Numbered from the stretch's first letter, positions 27,180-37,275 are shown. The stretch: 64,000 bases of DNA from Prolixibacteraceae bacterium (GCA_019856515.1 CP082230.1:2480001-2544000), one strand, 5' to 3'. Notes: a model not told the origin generated them from the letters alone. Program-made: numbers and translations.

Positions 27180-27420
27180 TCAAGAATTTACCAGAAAGAT
27201 TCTTTCCTAAAGATTCCAAGGTTTGGCATTTTCATCCTATTGCTTTTGTGGAGCAGATCTAAAGGGTAATTCCAAAGATAATCGATATAAAGCATATGAT
27301 TATACCTTTTTATCTTCAAGAGCAGTACCTTTCGGTGTAATACGAGAGAGTGATGTGATAGTAAAAGAGCTTATATTTTTAGAGAGTTATATGAATGAGA
27401 ACAGAAAAATAGTCGTAAAT
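27180..27420 (+). pseudogene. Mosaic pseudogene of M23 effector and its immunity gene
   Basis: From 27181 the DNA closely matches the M23 effector around 23645-23870: KNLPERFFPKDSKVWHFHPIAFVEQ, then a TAA. A shifted frame continues the KDNRYKAYDYT and APFGVVR equivalents. Near 27343 the match jumps to the 3' end and downstream flank of the lipoprotein gene (25252-25320, SKRAYVFRELYE region plus about 30 nt after its stop). About 1.4 kb is therefore missing between the two blocks. This is a duplicated effector/immunity module collapsed by deletion and then decayed. A 79-codon ORF (27223-27462) running through it is an artefact. Confidence 0.8.
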
Positions 27421-27481
27421 AAAGGCTCTTTCCGAAACTTGGTGGGTGACCATGTTAAATAGAACAATGCTTATATACCCT

Positions 27482-27690
27482 TATCACATCCGACCACATC
27501 AATATCACCTTACTCTGACCAACAAGCTACTTTCTCCTGCTTTTCCCCTGAGATGGCTCGAAGTTCATTCAAAGTTCACTCGAAGTTCATTCATCGATTT
27601 CCCTTTTTGGGTGAGGGAATTTCGAATATACTTGGAATGATACCCAAGAAAAAGCAGGTGATAGTAACATGTTAGTCAGGTGATGGGGGC
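27482..27690. repeat. 11-nt phased palindromic array E
   Basis: Nineteen 11-mers in one register: cgaagttcatt, caaagttcact and cgaagttcatt at 27559, 27570 and 27581; gtgatagtaac and gtgatgggggc at 27658 and 27680; agcag/gtcag ends at 27653 and 27675. It is an imperfect palindrome centred near 27597 (cctgctttt at 27536 mirrors aaaagcagg at 27650). Positions 27581-27600 are the exact reverse complement of 4438-4457 in array D, so D and E are related. Confidence 0.75.
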
Positions 27691-28351
27691 TTTAAGAGTT
27701 CTTTATGAATCTCTATTTATCTAAAACATCTTAAACTCACAGCTTGGATCCTTTAGAATACTATTTCAATGATTCGTTATCTTCTTCAACCTTGAATGTG
27801 TTGTTCAATAATCGCACTGCTTTAATAGGCATCTAAACTCTTCTATGTTACTAGTTTTGGTGAAGGCGATATCTGGCATTCAGAATACAGGAGTATGATT
27901 GCAATCGAATCTGTATCCGAGCTCGGGCTGCGTGTTCCTATGAGGATGCATAAAGACCATGAATTACCCTATTAAGATCGTTCATTATTCTTATGATAAC
28001 TAGGATTAAAAAAGTGCTTCTACTTTAGGAAATAACCGACATCTTAGATAGGGTTTCCTTCGTAGTTTATTGATACTTCAAGGATACTTCATTGATAGTT
28101 GCTTCATCAAAAATGTTTAATAGATGAATATTCTATTGTCATGTTATAGATTTGGTGATGCAAAAGAGTTAACAAACCATAACGATATGTGTTCGTGATG
28201 TTTTTGATGAGAATATTATAGCTGCGGGTTCAAAAAGCTTAAACCTACACTAAACGATGGTCTGTTTATCGTAATTTAATTGGAGAATATAACATTGCAT
28301 TGATGATTTGGTTGCAACGATATATGGTTACTCACCAAATCTCGGAAAGAG
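27691..28351. other. Gene desert downstream of array E
   Basis: About 660 nt with no open frame of protein-like composition in either strand. Scattered stop-rich remnants may include the missing 3' part of the transposase fragment that ends at 28352. No hairpin terminators or repeats of note were seen. Confidence 0.45.
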
Positions 28352-28654
28352 CTAAAGAATATAGTCTCCATCATGAATGCTATCTGCTAAGCATCTAATG
28401 TGACCTTTACGAAGTTTCATCAAAAAACCTTTCTTATTATAATGGTTTCGAAGACTTTTAGTTGTCTGTTGTTTATCTACAGAGGCTCTTATAGCTGTCA
28501 CTATTTGATAGATAATAACAGATCCAGTCTTAAGATGACTTGTTATAATCTCTCTGGCACATCGTAATTCTGGCCTAGTCAAATAATTATTTATTTTACA
28601 ATAATATAGAGTATGCTTGTTCAATATTTGTTTAGTAGGTATCTTGTTCATCAA
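28352..28654 (-). pseudogene. Transposase N-terminal remnant
   Basis: A 100-residue ORF whose pattern (YYCKINNYLTRPELRCAREI, SHLKTGSVIIYQIVTAIR and TTKSLRNHYNKKGFL) resembles the N-terminal region of IS4-like transposases, in which a start like LSRPE..FV..mi.gil.sgSV..nqIA is followed by a K.t..RL..h helix. The DDE catalytic part is absent: the frame stops at 28352 and the sequence beyond is stop-rich. No terminal inverted repeats were found. It marks old insertion activity at the edge of the effector island. Confidence 0.4.
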
Positions 28655-28813
28655 CTAGATTTGAATCTTTAGGTTTCACATTTAATATAGGATTTTAAGC
28701 TAGCCATCCTTCTTTTTAAACATACTCTTCTCTATGAAATCTGATATTTACAACAACTTCACATTTTTTTTGGGAGGGAGTCAACTATTAAATCTATAAC
28801 CCATTATCAAAAG

Positions 28814-30436
28814 ATGAAAAAATTCAGATTACTACTTATACTAATCGTTCTTAACACTGTATTTAGTCCTCATTTAAATGCACAATATACCCTTACAATC
28901 GAAGATATTGAATTAGGAACCAATGGAGTTATTCATGACTATTATGGAAATAAAAAAGACATTATTATCCCTCCGCTTTTTCATGTTAATGGAAGAGATA
29001 TTAAAGTACGTTATATTGCAATAGGTGCATTCTATAATATGTCTCTCACATCAGTTATTTTACCTAAAGGTCTGATTTCAATCGGAGAAAGAGCCTTTTC
29101 AAGGAATCGTATTACATCCATAAAAATACCGAATAGTGTACTTGAAATTGGAGAAGATTCTTTTAGTTATAATAAACTAAAAGAATTAACAATCTCTAAT
29201 CAAGTTACCAATATAAGATCTAGAACATTTCAGGTTAATAAATTAACCAATGTTGACCTACCCCCTAAACTTAGAAGAATAGGATTCTGTGCTTTTTCAG
29301 ATAACAATCTAGAGCACATCACGATTCCAGAAGAGGTTGAGACGATTGGGGCCAATGCTTTTCGTAATAATGAAATTGCCACACTTCACCTTTCATATAA
29401 CATTAAAAAGATTGGTGATGGAGCATTTCACAGCAACAAACTCGTCACACTTAAAATACCTCACAATATCAAAAGAATAGGCAATGCACTGTTTTCTTAT
29501 AATGAAATTGAAACCATAATATTTCCAGATTCATTAATAAGTATAGGAGAATTAGCTTTCCAGCACAATAAAATGACAACGGTAAATATTCCACCTTCAG
29601 TTAAATATATAAAATCGAAAGCATTCCAATCAAATGTTCTAACACACATAACACTTCCTGACTCTTTAAAAATGTTAAGCTCCAGTGCATTCAGTTTCAA
29701 TCAGCTTAGTGAAGTTGAAATTCCATCTAAATTAACCTTTCTAGCAGACAATGTTTTTGCCCACAACAAAATTACTAGACTTACCATTCCCGAAAATATT
29801 ACTGTAATATATGAAGAGGCATTTGAAAACAATGCCATAAAAGAGCTATCACTTCCAAATTATCTCAAATACATTGATGAAAGTGCATTTGCAGACAATC
29901 AAATTAAGTCACTAATAATCCCCAATAGTGTCGTACATATAGGAAAATCAGCCTTCACTAGGAATAGAATAGAAACGTTAATCTTATCAGATAAACTTAA
30001 AGTTATTAGTAACTGGTCCTTCCATGCAAATTTCATTAAGTCAGTGGTTATCCCCCAAAGTGTAAAACACATTGGAGAATATGCATTTTATGAGAACCAA
30101 TTACACCATGTAACATTACCCGATTCTGTTGTTGTTTTTGAAGAAGGGTGTTTTTTGGACAATAAAATTGAAGAACTAAAGATACCTCATAGGACTCAAA
30201 ATATTGGTAAGATTGCTTTTTCATTTAATAAACTCAAATCTGTGATAATACCTTCAAGTGTTCATTTTATTGGAAGGAAAGCTTTTCGAAAAAATGAACT
30301 AAGATCTGTTATTATTGAAAATCACAATACGAAAGTAGATTCAACTGCTTTTTACGAAAACCCACAACTAAAAAAAATAAAGAGAAATCATCATTATAAC
30401 CTTCAGACCATTCCCTTAAAGTTCCACCTACCCTAA
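28814..30436 (+). CDS. BspA-like leucine-rich repeat protein, secreted
   Basis: 540 residues: a signal peptide (to about residue 24, LNAQ), a short cap, then about 20 tandem LRR_5 (BspA/Treponema pallidum type) repeats of 23 residues with the pattern IPxSVxxIGxxAFxxNxLxxVx. They form an extended solenoid. BspA-type proteins are surface or periplasmic and bind host or matrix proteins; the ligand here is unknown. The C-terminus (QTIPLKFHLP) lacks a T9SS sorting domain, so the protein may stay in the periplasm. Monocistronic. The Asn ladder (RNRITS, NNLEHI, NKLTNV) differs slightly from bacterial consensus but keeps the register throughout. Confidence 0.85.
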   Translation: MKKFRLLLILIVLNTVFSPHLNAQYTLTIEDIELGTNGVIHDYYGNKKDIIIPPLFHVNGRDIKVRYIAIGAFYNMSLTSVILPKGLISIGERAFSRNRITSIKIPNSVLEIGEDSFSYNKLKELTISNQVTNIRSRTFQVNKLTNVDLPPKLRRIGFCAFSDNNLEHITIPEEVETIGANAFRNNEIATLHLSYNIKKIGDGAFHSNKLVTLKIPHNIKRIGNALFSYNEIETIIFPDSLISIGELAFQHNKMTTVNIPPSVKYIKSKAFQSNVLTHITLPDSLKMLSSSAFSFNQLSEVEIPSKLTFLADNVFAHNKITRLTIPENITVIYEEAFENNAIKELSLPNYLKYIDESAFADNQIKSLIIPNSVVHIGKSAFTRNRIETLILSDKLKVISNWSFHANFIKSVVIPQSVKHIGEYAFYENQLHHVTLPDSVVVFEEGCFLDNKIEELKIPHRTQNIGKIAFSFNKLKSVIIPSSVHFIGRKAFRKNELRSVIIENHNTKVDSTAFYENPQLKKIKRNHHYNLQTIPLKFHLP

Positions 30437-30908
30437 ATTTACAGTTGGTTCTAATTTGATTGAAAACAAAGATTATTAATAACAACCTATAAGAATGGAT
30501 ACTTGTTACTCTTAACTAGATTATCATAAATATTGACATGTGTTTTATTGCTTACCATTGAACTTTTTTTGCATATGAGAATTGTAAACTCCTGTGATTT
30601 AACTTAAAAGACACCGAAATTCTTGTAACGAAGAATACGTCATCAATTACACGTAAATACTTAATAAAGAGTAAGTGATCTATTTAAGTCTTTAAACGAA
30701 GTGTTCATATTTGATCCTAAATTCAATATAGATCTCAAACACTAAAATTAGCTTCACACAGAAAAGATTAATAATAATAGTAAAGCATCATCATATCATA
30801 CTAAGGGTTAGATGTAATCGTACTTCTATTCCATAAAAACAGCTCTTTTTATGGAACATTTTCCTTAGAAAACGGTTATGATAAGAAATCAATATAAAAT
30901 CCTGTTTT
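30437..30908. other. Spacer with 11-bp hairpin before sucA
   Basis: 470 AT-rich nt without a gene. TTCCATAAAAA (30829-30839) pairs perfectly with TTTTTATGGAA (30846-30856) across a 6-nt loop, 52 nt before the sucA start. It could be a leader hairpin or an operator; no other structure was found. Confidence 0.45.
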
Positions 30909-33635
30909 ATGGATCAATTCTCCAATATTGGCAACCAAGAGCTAAGCAGTGTAGAAAGTATGTATGAGAGCTTTCTAGAGGATCCTGATGCGGTAGATGC
31001 ATCATGGAGACATTTCTTTGAAGGGTTTGATTTTGCACAAACCCACTACCCACAAAAACCAGGGGATATTGCTCTGAGTGAACCCATACAGAAAGAATTT
31101 CGGGTCATAGAACTGATCCATGGATACAGGCAACGAGGGCACCTTTTTACAAAGACGAACCCTGTTAGGACACGTAGACAGTATGCTCCTACTTTGGCTC
31201 TAGAGAATTTTGGTTTATCAGATAAGGATCTAGATACTAAATTTCATGCAGCACAACAGATTGGGCTACCTACCTCTACATTGAGAGAGATTGTTGCTCA
31301 TTTAGAACACACCTATTGTGATTCCGTTGGGGTTGAATATCTGTATATGCGCCATCCTGAAGTGGTGCAATGGCTTCAAGAACGAATGGAGAGATCACAA
31401 AACAGGGAGCCACTGACGGCCGAGAAGAAACGTCATTTCTTTCACCATCTAAGTCATGCAGTAGGCTTTGAGAACTTCATTCATCGTCGCTTTGTTGGAC
31501 AAAAACGTTTCTCTATTGAAGGGGCGGAGACATTAATCCCTGCACTAGATAGTGTTATTGAATGGGGTGCTGAACTGGGGATTGAAGAGTTTGTTGTAGG
31601 AATGGCCCATAGAGGTCGCCTCAACGTACTTTGTAATATCATGCAGAAGCCAAGTCAGGAGATATTCAATGAATTTATCGGAACGGAATACGAAGAGGGC
31701 ATTACACTTGGTGATGTAAAATATCACCTAGGTTATGAAAATCAGATCACGACAGATAAAGGTAAAAAAGTGGCAATTAAGTTGCTTCCAAACCCTAGCC
31801 ACCTAGAAACAGTTGGTCCATTAACGATGGGGATGGCTAGAGGTTATGTGGATGCTAAATATCAAAAGAACGAAGACAAGATTGCACCTATTGTTATTCA
31901 TGGAGATGCTGCCATTGCAGGCCAAGGGGTCGTATATGAATCGATACAGATGTCACAGTTGGATGGTTATCGATGTGGTGGAACGATTCATCTTGTGATC
32001 AACAACCAAGTGGGATTTACAACCAACTACTTGGATGGTCGATCTAGCACCTACTGTACAGACGTGGCAAAAGTCACAAGGTGTCCGGTATTCCATGTGA
32101 ATGGCGACGATGTAGAAGCGGTAATCTACACCATCAAATTGGCCATGGAGTTTCGTCAGAAGTTCCATTCAGATGTATTTGTTGACATCCTATGTTATCG
32201 AAAATATGGTCATAATGAAGGAGATGAACCTCGCTTCACTCAACCTAAATTATATAGTATCATCGCCAAACATAAGAACCCACGAGATATCTATGCTGAG
32301 AAACTTATTTCAGAAGGGGTACTTCAAAGAAAGAATGTAGTATCAAAGATCGAAGAGGTGGAACATATCTTAGATGAGAATCTAGAGGCATCCAAAGCTT
32401 TAGGACGTATTAAGATCAAGAAGTTCCTCTTGGAAGAACAACACAACTATATTTTACCCAATGGAGATGAGAAGATATGCTATGAAGATACTTCTCTATC
32501 GAAAGAGAAAGTGATTGAGTTAGGTGAAGAGATGACAAAGGTATCTAACGAAGGCAGTTTCTTTAAAAAGATATTGAAACTAAATAACGATCGTAAAAAG
32601 ATGATCGCTGATGGTATTATCGATTGGGCTATAGCAGAACAGTTGGCATATGCATCTCTATTAGATGAAGGCTACTCCGTTAGGCTCTCTGGCCAAGATT
32701 CTGAGCGAGGAACATTCTCTCATCGTCATGCGGCATGGGTGAGAGAAGATAGTACTAAGAAGTACTTCCCACTCAAAACGATCCAAGGTAAGAAAGTTCC
32801 TTTTCATGTATTCAACTCCCACCTGTCAGAGTATGGTGTATTGGGATTTGAATATGGTTATGCGCTAGCGAGACCTGATGGGCTTACCATTTGGGAAGCG
32901 CAGTTCGGAGATTTCGCAAACGGTGCTCAGATTATCTTTGATCAATATATTAGTAGTGCTGGAGAGAAGTGGGGATTGAAAAATGGAGTCACCCTATACC
33001 TTCCACATGGATATGAAGGGCAAGGTCCAGAACACTCTTCTGCAAGAATAGAACGGATGTTAACACTATGTGCAAATAACAATATGAGGGTACTGAATTT
33101 AACCTCTCCATCCAATCTATTTCATGCTTTGCGTAATCAAGTAATCTCTCGTTGTCGCATCCCTTTGATCATATATACTCCAAAAAGTTTACTCCGAAAC
33201 CCCGTGGTATATGACACACTGGATTCACTAACGATCAAGGAATTTCAACCACTTATCGAAGAGAAAGTAGAAGATGTGAATATTATAGATAGAGTGGTAT
33301 TCTGTACTGGGAAAATATATACTGATTTAGTAGAGAAGATGAACTCACTTGACAACAATAAAGTAGCACTGGTAAGAGTGGAACAGCTATATCCATTACC
33401 ATCAGAAGAGATCGTGGCTATTCAAAAGAAGTATCCACAAGCACAAAAGCATTTTTGGGTACAAGACGAACCATACAACATGGGCACATGGCCTTCAATT
33501 GCACTCAATCACATGGATTTAAGACTAACCCCTATTACACGTCCTCAGAGTGGTAGTCCTGCCACTGGTTTGCCAAAACAACATATTGTTCGTTTGAATC
33601 ATATTATTTCAGAAGTATTTAAAGACTTAAAATAA
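30909..33635 (+). CDS. sucA: 2-oxoglutarate dehydrogenase E1 component
   Basis: 908 residues, thiamine-diphosphate-dependent E1 of the oxoglutarate dehydrogenase complex, which decarboxylates 2-oxoglutarate and succinylates the E2 lipoyl arm in the TCA cycle. Visible hallmarks are the N-terminal E2-binding helix (LSSVESMYESFLEDP, about residues 13-27), GMAHRGRLN (about 232), the ThDP site around GDAAIAGQGVVYE, and the C-terminal transketolase-like half (SGQDSERGTFSHRHA, GYEGQGPEHSSARIERML). sucB starts 9 nt downstream, so they are one operon; the matching E3 is at 45551. Length is typical. Confidence 0.96.
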   Translation: MDQFSNIGNQELSSVESMYESFLEDPDAVDASWRHFFEGFDFAQTHYPQKPGDIALSEPIQKEFRVIELIHGYRQRGHLFTKTNPVRTRRQYAPTLALENFGLSDKDLDTKFHAAQQIGLPTSTLREIVAHLEHTYCDSVGVEYLYMRHPEVVQWLQERMERSQNREPLTAEKKRHFFHHLSHAVGFENFIHRRFVGQKRFSIEGAETLIPALDSVIEWGAELGIEEFVVGMAHRGRLNVLCNIMQKPSQEIFNEFIGTEYEEGITLGDVKYHLGYENQITTDKGKKVAIKLLPNPSHLETVGPLTMGMARGYVDAKYQKNEDKIAPIVIHGDAAIAGQGVVYESIQMSQLDGYRCGGTIHLVINNQVGFTTNYLDGRSSTYCTDVAKVTRCPVFHVNGDDVEAVIYTIKLAMEFRQKFHSDVFVDILCYRKYGHNEGDEPRFTQPKLYSIIAKHKNPRDIYAEKLISEGVLQRKNVVSKIEEVEHILDENLEASKALGRIKIKKFLLEEQHNYILPNGDEKICYEDTSLSKEKVIELGEEMTKVSNEGSFFKKILKLNNDRKKMIADGIIDWAIAEQLAYASLLDEGYSVRLSGQDSERGTFSHRHAAWVREDSTKKYFPLKTIQGKKVPFHVFNSHLSEYGVLGFEYGYALARPDGLTIWEAQFGDFANGAQIIFDQYISSAGEKWGLKNGVTLYLPHGYEGQGPEHSSARIERMLTLCANNNMRVLNLTSPSNLFHALRNQVISRCRIPLIIYTPKSLLRNPVVYDTLDSLTIKEFQPLIEEKVEDVNIIDRVVFCTGKIYTDLVEKMNSLDNNKVALVRVEQLYPLPSEEIVAIQKKYPQAQKHFWVQDEPYNMGTWPSIALNHMDLRLTPITRPQSGSPATGLPKQHIVRLNHIISEVFKDLK

Positions 33636-33644
33636 CCCGAGACT

Positions 33645-34889
33645 ATGTATGCAGTAATCGTTCCAACCCCAGGAGAGTCCATCACAGAAGTAGAAATTGG
33701 CAGCTGGCTTGTTGAAGATCAACAATATGTCGAACAGAACCAGGCCCTTGCAGAGATAGAATCAGACAAGGCAACCCTTGAATTGGTAGCAGATGTCGCA
33801 GGGAAGATTCATATTTTCGCGAAAGAGGGTGAAACAGTAATGGTCGGATCAAAAGTAGCAGATATCGACACCGAAGCAATAGCTCCTGAAGGTGATGTCT
33901 CACCAAAAGAAGAGGTAGCTGAGGTGAAAGAAGTTCCGTTAACTCCGAAAGAAGAGAATAAAGCTCCTCAAAAGAGAGAGGTCAAACCAGAACATGAACA
34001 TATAAAAGTCACCCCATCAGCTCAAGCAGTAATAGAGGAGAATGGTCTTCATCTTGAGGAGGTCCTTGCTGGTATGGCACGCATACAAAAAAAGGATGTA
34101 ATGCAGGTGATCGACACCCCATTACAAAGCACTTTAAAAGAAAATATTAAAAGTAGTATTCCTAAAGAAGATGAGGTAATTCCAATGTCTGCTCTTCGCA
34201 AGAAACTAAGCCAAAGATTGGTGTCTGTGAAGAATGAGACAGCGATGTTAACCACCTTCAATGAGATCAATCTTCATAAGGTCATGGAGATACGCAAACA
34301 GTACCAAGGTGCTTTCCAAAAGAAGCATGGGATTAAGCTCGGCTTTATGTCCCTATTTACCAAAGCTGTCAGCGAAGCACTAAAACATCACCCTATGGTG
34401 GGAGCAAGCATTGATGGTGATCAAATTATTGTACATCATCGTCATCATATCAGTATTGCCGTCCAAACCCCCAAAGGATTGATGGTTCCTGTAGTACGAG
34501 ATGTCGATCAAAAAAGCATACCTGAAGTAGAAGCGGAGATTAAAGACTTAGCAACACGTGCAAGAAATAAGAAGATCACTTTAGACGAGATGGAAGGTGG
34601 TATATTCACGATCACCAATGGTGGAACATTTGGTTCTATGATGAGTACACCGATTATCAATCCCCCTCAGTCTGCAATACTTGGAATGCACAACATCCTT
34701 GAACGTCCAATTGCAGAAGATGGTAAAGTCGTGATTCGTCCCATGATGTATGTGGCCTTATCTTATGACCATCGCATCATTGATGGAAAAGACTCCGTAG
34801 GATTTCTCGTGAAAGTAAAACAGCTTTTAGAAGAGCCTAGTCTCCTTCTTTCAGGATTATCTCCATACGAAACACTGTTTGATTTATAG
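33645..34889 (+). CDS. sucB: Dihydrolipoyl succinyltransferase (E2)
   Basis: 414 residues: an N-terminal lipoyl domain with lipoylation Lys42 in IESDKATLE, a Pro/Lys/Glu linker (about 85-120), a peripheral-subunit-binding domain ([20 protein letters not shown], about 128-148) and the C-terminal acyltransferase domain ending in the active-site region [12 protein letters not shown] (His about 372). It transfers the succinyl group to CoA. It is directly downstream of sucA with a 9-nt gap. A hairpin follows at 34903. Confidence 0.95.
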   Translation: MYAVIVPTPGESITEVEIGSWLVEDQQYVEQNQALAEIESDKATLELVADVAGKIHIFAKEGETVMVGSKVADIDTEAIAPEGDVSPKEEVAEVKEVPLTPKEENKAPQKREVKPEHEHIKVTPSAQAVIEENGLHLEEVLAGMARIQKKDVMQVIDTPLQSTLKENIKSSIPKEDEVIPMSALRKKLSQRLVSVKNETAMLTTFNEINLHKVMEIRKQYQGAFQKKHGIKLGFMSLFTKAVSEALKHHPMVGASIDGDQIIVHHRHHISIAVQTPKGLMVPVVRDVDQKSIPEVEAEIKDLATRARNKKITLDEMEGGIFTITNGGTFGSMMSTPIINPPQSAILGMHNILERPIAEDGKVVIRPMMYVALSYDHRIIDGKDSVGFLVKVKQLLEEPSLLLSGLSPYETLFDL

Positions 34890-34902
34890 ACTTTACATGT
34901 TT

Positions 34903-34961
34903 GGATCGAGATCATTATTTTATTTGTGATAGTAAATATCTCCGGATAATGATCTTGATCC
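34903..34961 (+). terminator. Long-stem hairpin after sucAB
   Basis: A 16-bp stem, 34903-34918 with 34946-34961, with one G:U mismatch and a 27-nt loop that itself is partly complementary. No strong T-tract follows. Confidence 0.55.
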
Positions 34962-35077
34962 ATTCATTATATACACATACTCCAACAAAAAACGTATTAC
35001 TATGCATTCTATGTGCATAGCAAAATATGGATAGATGCAATATTTACACTATCTATTTTTTATCCTAATACAATTCA

Positions 35078-35085
35078 TAACTTTG
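35078..35085 (+). promoter_or_regulatory. -7 promoter element of the TM2-like gene
   Basis: TAACTTTG matches the Bacteroidota TAnnTTTG consensus, 30 nt before the ATG at 35116. The -33 TTTG is not obvious. Confidence 0.45.
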
Positions 35086-35115
35086 TAAAACAAAAACATT
35101 TAAAAACCAACAATT

Positions 35116-35409
35116 ATGACAGACCCAAAGATAATATCTGATGTTGACATGAACCGCGTTATGCTTGCAAAAAATCAGATGAAAGACCCCACATTGATGT
35201 TAGTACTTCAATTCTTCCTTGGATGGAGTTATGGATCTCTTGATAAAATTGGAACCCAAATACTATTCTATATTACCTTTGCCGGTTTTGGTATTTGGGG
35301 ATTGATCAGACTATTTACAGTGATGTCTGCCACAAGAGAATATAATAGAACTAAATGTGCACGATTAGGATTCTCTAATGCTGAGATTGCAGCTACAGGT
35401 TGGTCTTAA
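35116..35409 (+). CDS. Small TM2-domain-like membrane protein
   Basis: 97 residues. Two hydrophobic segments (about 29-44 and 48-68: LVLQFFLGWSYGSLDKIG, ILFYITFAGFGIWGLIRLFTV) joined by a short turn match the TM2 fold of small inner-membrane proteins. The function is unknown in the family. It has its own -7 element and is followed by a bidirectional terminator. Confidence 0.65.
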   Translation: MTDPKIISDVDMNRVMLAKNQMKDPTLMLVLQFFLGWSYGSLDKIGTQILFYITFAGFGIWGLIRLFTVMSATREYNRTKCARLGFSNAEIAATGWS

Positions 35410-35428
35410 TAGATAAAAAATAATATAC

Positions 35429-35475
35429 CCTACATCTACGAAACAGTGAAGAGTCATTGAGAATGTAGATGTAGG
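35429..35475. terminator. Bidirectional terminator
   Basis: A perfect 11-bp stem (CCTACATCTAC 35429-35439 with GTAGATGTAGG 35465-35475) between convergent genes. Confidence 0.65.
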
Positions 35476-35494
35476 ACCTATACCATTTACATAT

Positions 35495-36169
35495 CTAAGA
35501 TTGTGCAGAGTTTCTTTTTCGTAATACTTCTAACACAAAAGGTAAAGTAAAATCGACCACAGTAAGTATCATTATTACCATCAATGTTTCTGAAATAAAC
35601 TCATCAGAAGCTCGATTTCTGTAAGTTAACAACAGCACAGTCAAAATACTTATAGCCCTTCGTAATCTCTTTAACCCTTTATTTGGATGAAAGACGTTAC
35701 TCTTCTGTGTACAACGAGGAAGCAATATATTCATATCATCATAAAATCGAATATACTCATCGATATCTTCACTACAATCAAAAGGATAGTTCTGAGGAAA
35801 ATCAAATCGAGTACCATCATTCATCTTAATGCTCAAGATCATTCGTAATGATCTCCTCTGCTCCTTTATTTTAAACCACTTCACATCTTCCCAATACCAT
35901 ATCTCTGCTTTATCTTCAAAACTAAAACCATAATCAGTTACTTGTAAGCCAATCTTCTTCTTGGCTGCAGCTCTCTCAATCATCAGGTATGAAAATAGAG
36001 TGAGCAATATGGAAGATGTTATTGTCCCGATAGCCACATCTGCCTTCAATAGGGTAATAGATAACAGAATCAGTGATAAACATGCAATTATAACTATGAT
36101 ATAAAGAAAGTCGATAGTACGCCTAAAGCGCACCTGAAGTAGGTACTCTGCAATTTTATTTTCTGTCAT
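35495..36169 (-). CDS. Membrane protein, PH-like cytoplasmic domain, unknown function
   Basis: 224 residues. Two N-terminal transmembrane helices (about 20-40 and 44-65) are followed by a beta-rich segment (IGLQVTDYGFSFEDKAEIWYWEDVKWFKI, about 75-103, and LRMILSIKMNDGTRFDFPQNYP) that resembles bacterial PH-like domains. There are two further helices near the C-terminus (about 170-215). The family is not recognised. It is convergent with the TM2-like gene and upstream of the Sel1 genes on the same strand. Confidence 0.6.
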   Translation of the reverse strand: MTENKIAEYLLQVRFRRTIDFLYIIVIIACLSLILLSITLLKADVAIGTITSSILLTLFSYLMIERAAAKKKIGLQVTDYGFSFEDKAEIWYWEDVKWFKIKEQRRSLRMILSIKMNDGTRFDFPQNYPFDCSEDIDEYIRFYDDMNILLPRCTQKSNVFHPNKGLKRLRRAISILTVLLLTYRNRASDEFISETLMVIMILTVVDFTLPFVLEVLRKRNSAQS

Positions 36170-36211
36170 CTATTATCTAAAGGATTGGGTTACGTATACG
36201 TGGGGATAAAA

Positions 36212-36898
36212 CTACTGCTTTTTGTCGTAAGGTATTTTATTATATTTAAAAAAACGCTCTGCTTTAGTTAACCCTTCGTTATAGACTTCTTTAACAATAG
36301 CAATACCTTTTTCTTTATCTTGTACGACTCCTTTACCACTAAAAGTACAAGTCCCTACTCTAAACTTTGCGACAGGGATATTGAAGCTGGCAGCTTTTTT
36401 ATATAATGGATATGCAATATCAAAGTTCTTCTCTACGCCTTCACCTCGATAGTAAGATCTAGCAAGACTATAAGTTGCTAAATGGTGACCTGCGTCTGCT
36501 GCCATCTTGTAGTATTTGAATGCTTCAGTATAGTTCCGTTCAACCCCACCTTTACCTTCTCTATATAATTTTCCAATATTACACATTCCATCTTTAAGTC
36601 CAAGTTCTGCAGATTTCTTAAACATATCAAAAGCCTTTAGAGTATCTTTCGGAAGACCTTTACCATAAAGATAGAGTATCCCGAGTGCATTGTATGCTTC
36701 ACTATTGTTTTGGGTAGCTAGTGCTTTCAGTTTATCTAATGACATTTTGCGGGCTATACTATCTTCAGACATCTCAACGACATAACGAGATCGTTGCACC
36801 ATGAGAGAGCTTTTTCTATCGACTCTATTTTCATTATTTGCATGACTCTTCTGAAAGTTTATTGTCATGACTAAGACTAGTAGCAATATCGTCCTCAT
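36212..36898 (-). CDS. Sel1-like repeat protein, secreted
   Basis: 228 residues from the ATG at 36898. The longer frame to 36934 adds 12 residues without a signal character, so the internal start (MRTILLLVLVMTINFQKSHA) is preferred. Four to five Sel1-type TPRs follow (AYNALGILYLYGKGLPKDTLKA, GMCNIGKLYREGKGGVERNY, ATYSLARSYYRGEGVEKNFD, AKFRVGTCTFSGKGVVQDKE). Such solenoids mediate protein interaction in the periplasm. A paralog follows at 37276 on the same strand. Confidence 0.8.
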   Translation of the reverse strand: MRTILLLVLVMTINFQKSHANNENRVDRKSSLMVQRSRYVVEMSEDSIARKMSLDKLKALATQNNSEAYNALGILYLYGKGLPKDTLKAFDMFKKSAELGLKDGMCNIGKLYREGKGGVERNYTEAFKYYKMAADAGHHLATYSLARSYYRGEGVEKNFDIAYPLYKKAASFNIPVAKFRVGTCTFSGKGVVQDKEKGIAIVKEVYNEGLTKAERFFKYNKIPYDKKQ

Positions 36899-37275
36899 TT
36901 TAGCAAGTTTTGATTGGTTGTTAAATGATACCAATTCTATCTAAAAGTGAGTTTCATTAATCCATCCAATGTATCTTTTAAAGAGTTTCAAACACCCCAA
37001 GGACACCACTAATTTTTCTTGAAAGATAAACATGAAAAGGCTCAATATTAGATCAAAATGGCACACATCTGTACTTAACATATATCACAATAATATAAAA
37101 TAAAAATATATTTACCAATTCTTATTATGCCATTAGCCCCATGCTTAGTTTATTATTAATATATAATAACAAAATAGAGGAAAGACGAATACAATCAATT
37201 CCCCTTATCAAATAACAACACTCTCCTCATTAAAGATCTCTTTCACGACGATCTACATAATATAGATCTATTGAT
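36899..37275. other. Spacer between two Sel1 paralogs
   Basis: About 380 AT-rich nt. A short palindrome (ttattat...ataataa, around 37150-37170) is the only structure seen. Confidence 0.45.

Noticed and set aside
27223..27462. 79-codon ORF
   Set aside because: Frame-shifted reading of the mosaic pseudogene and its flank.
27446..27640. 64-codon ORF
   Set aside because: Translation of array E, not a gene.
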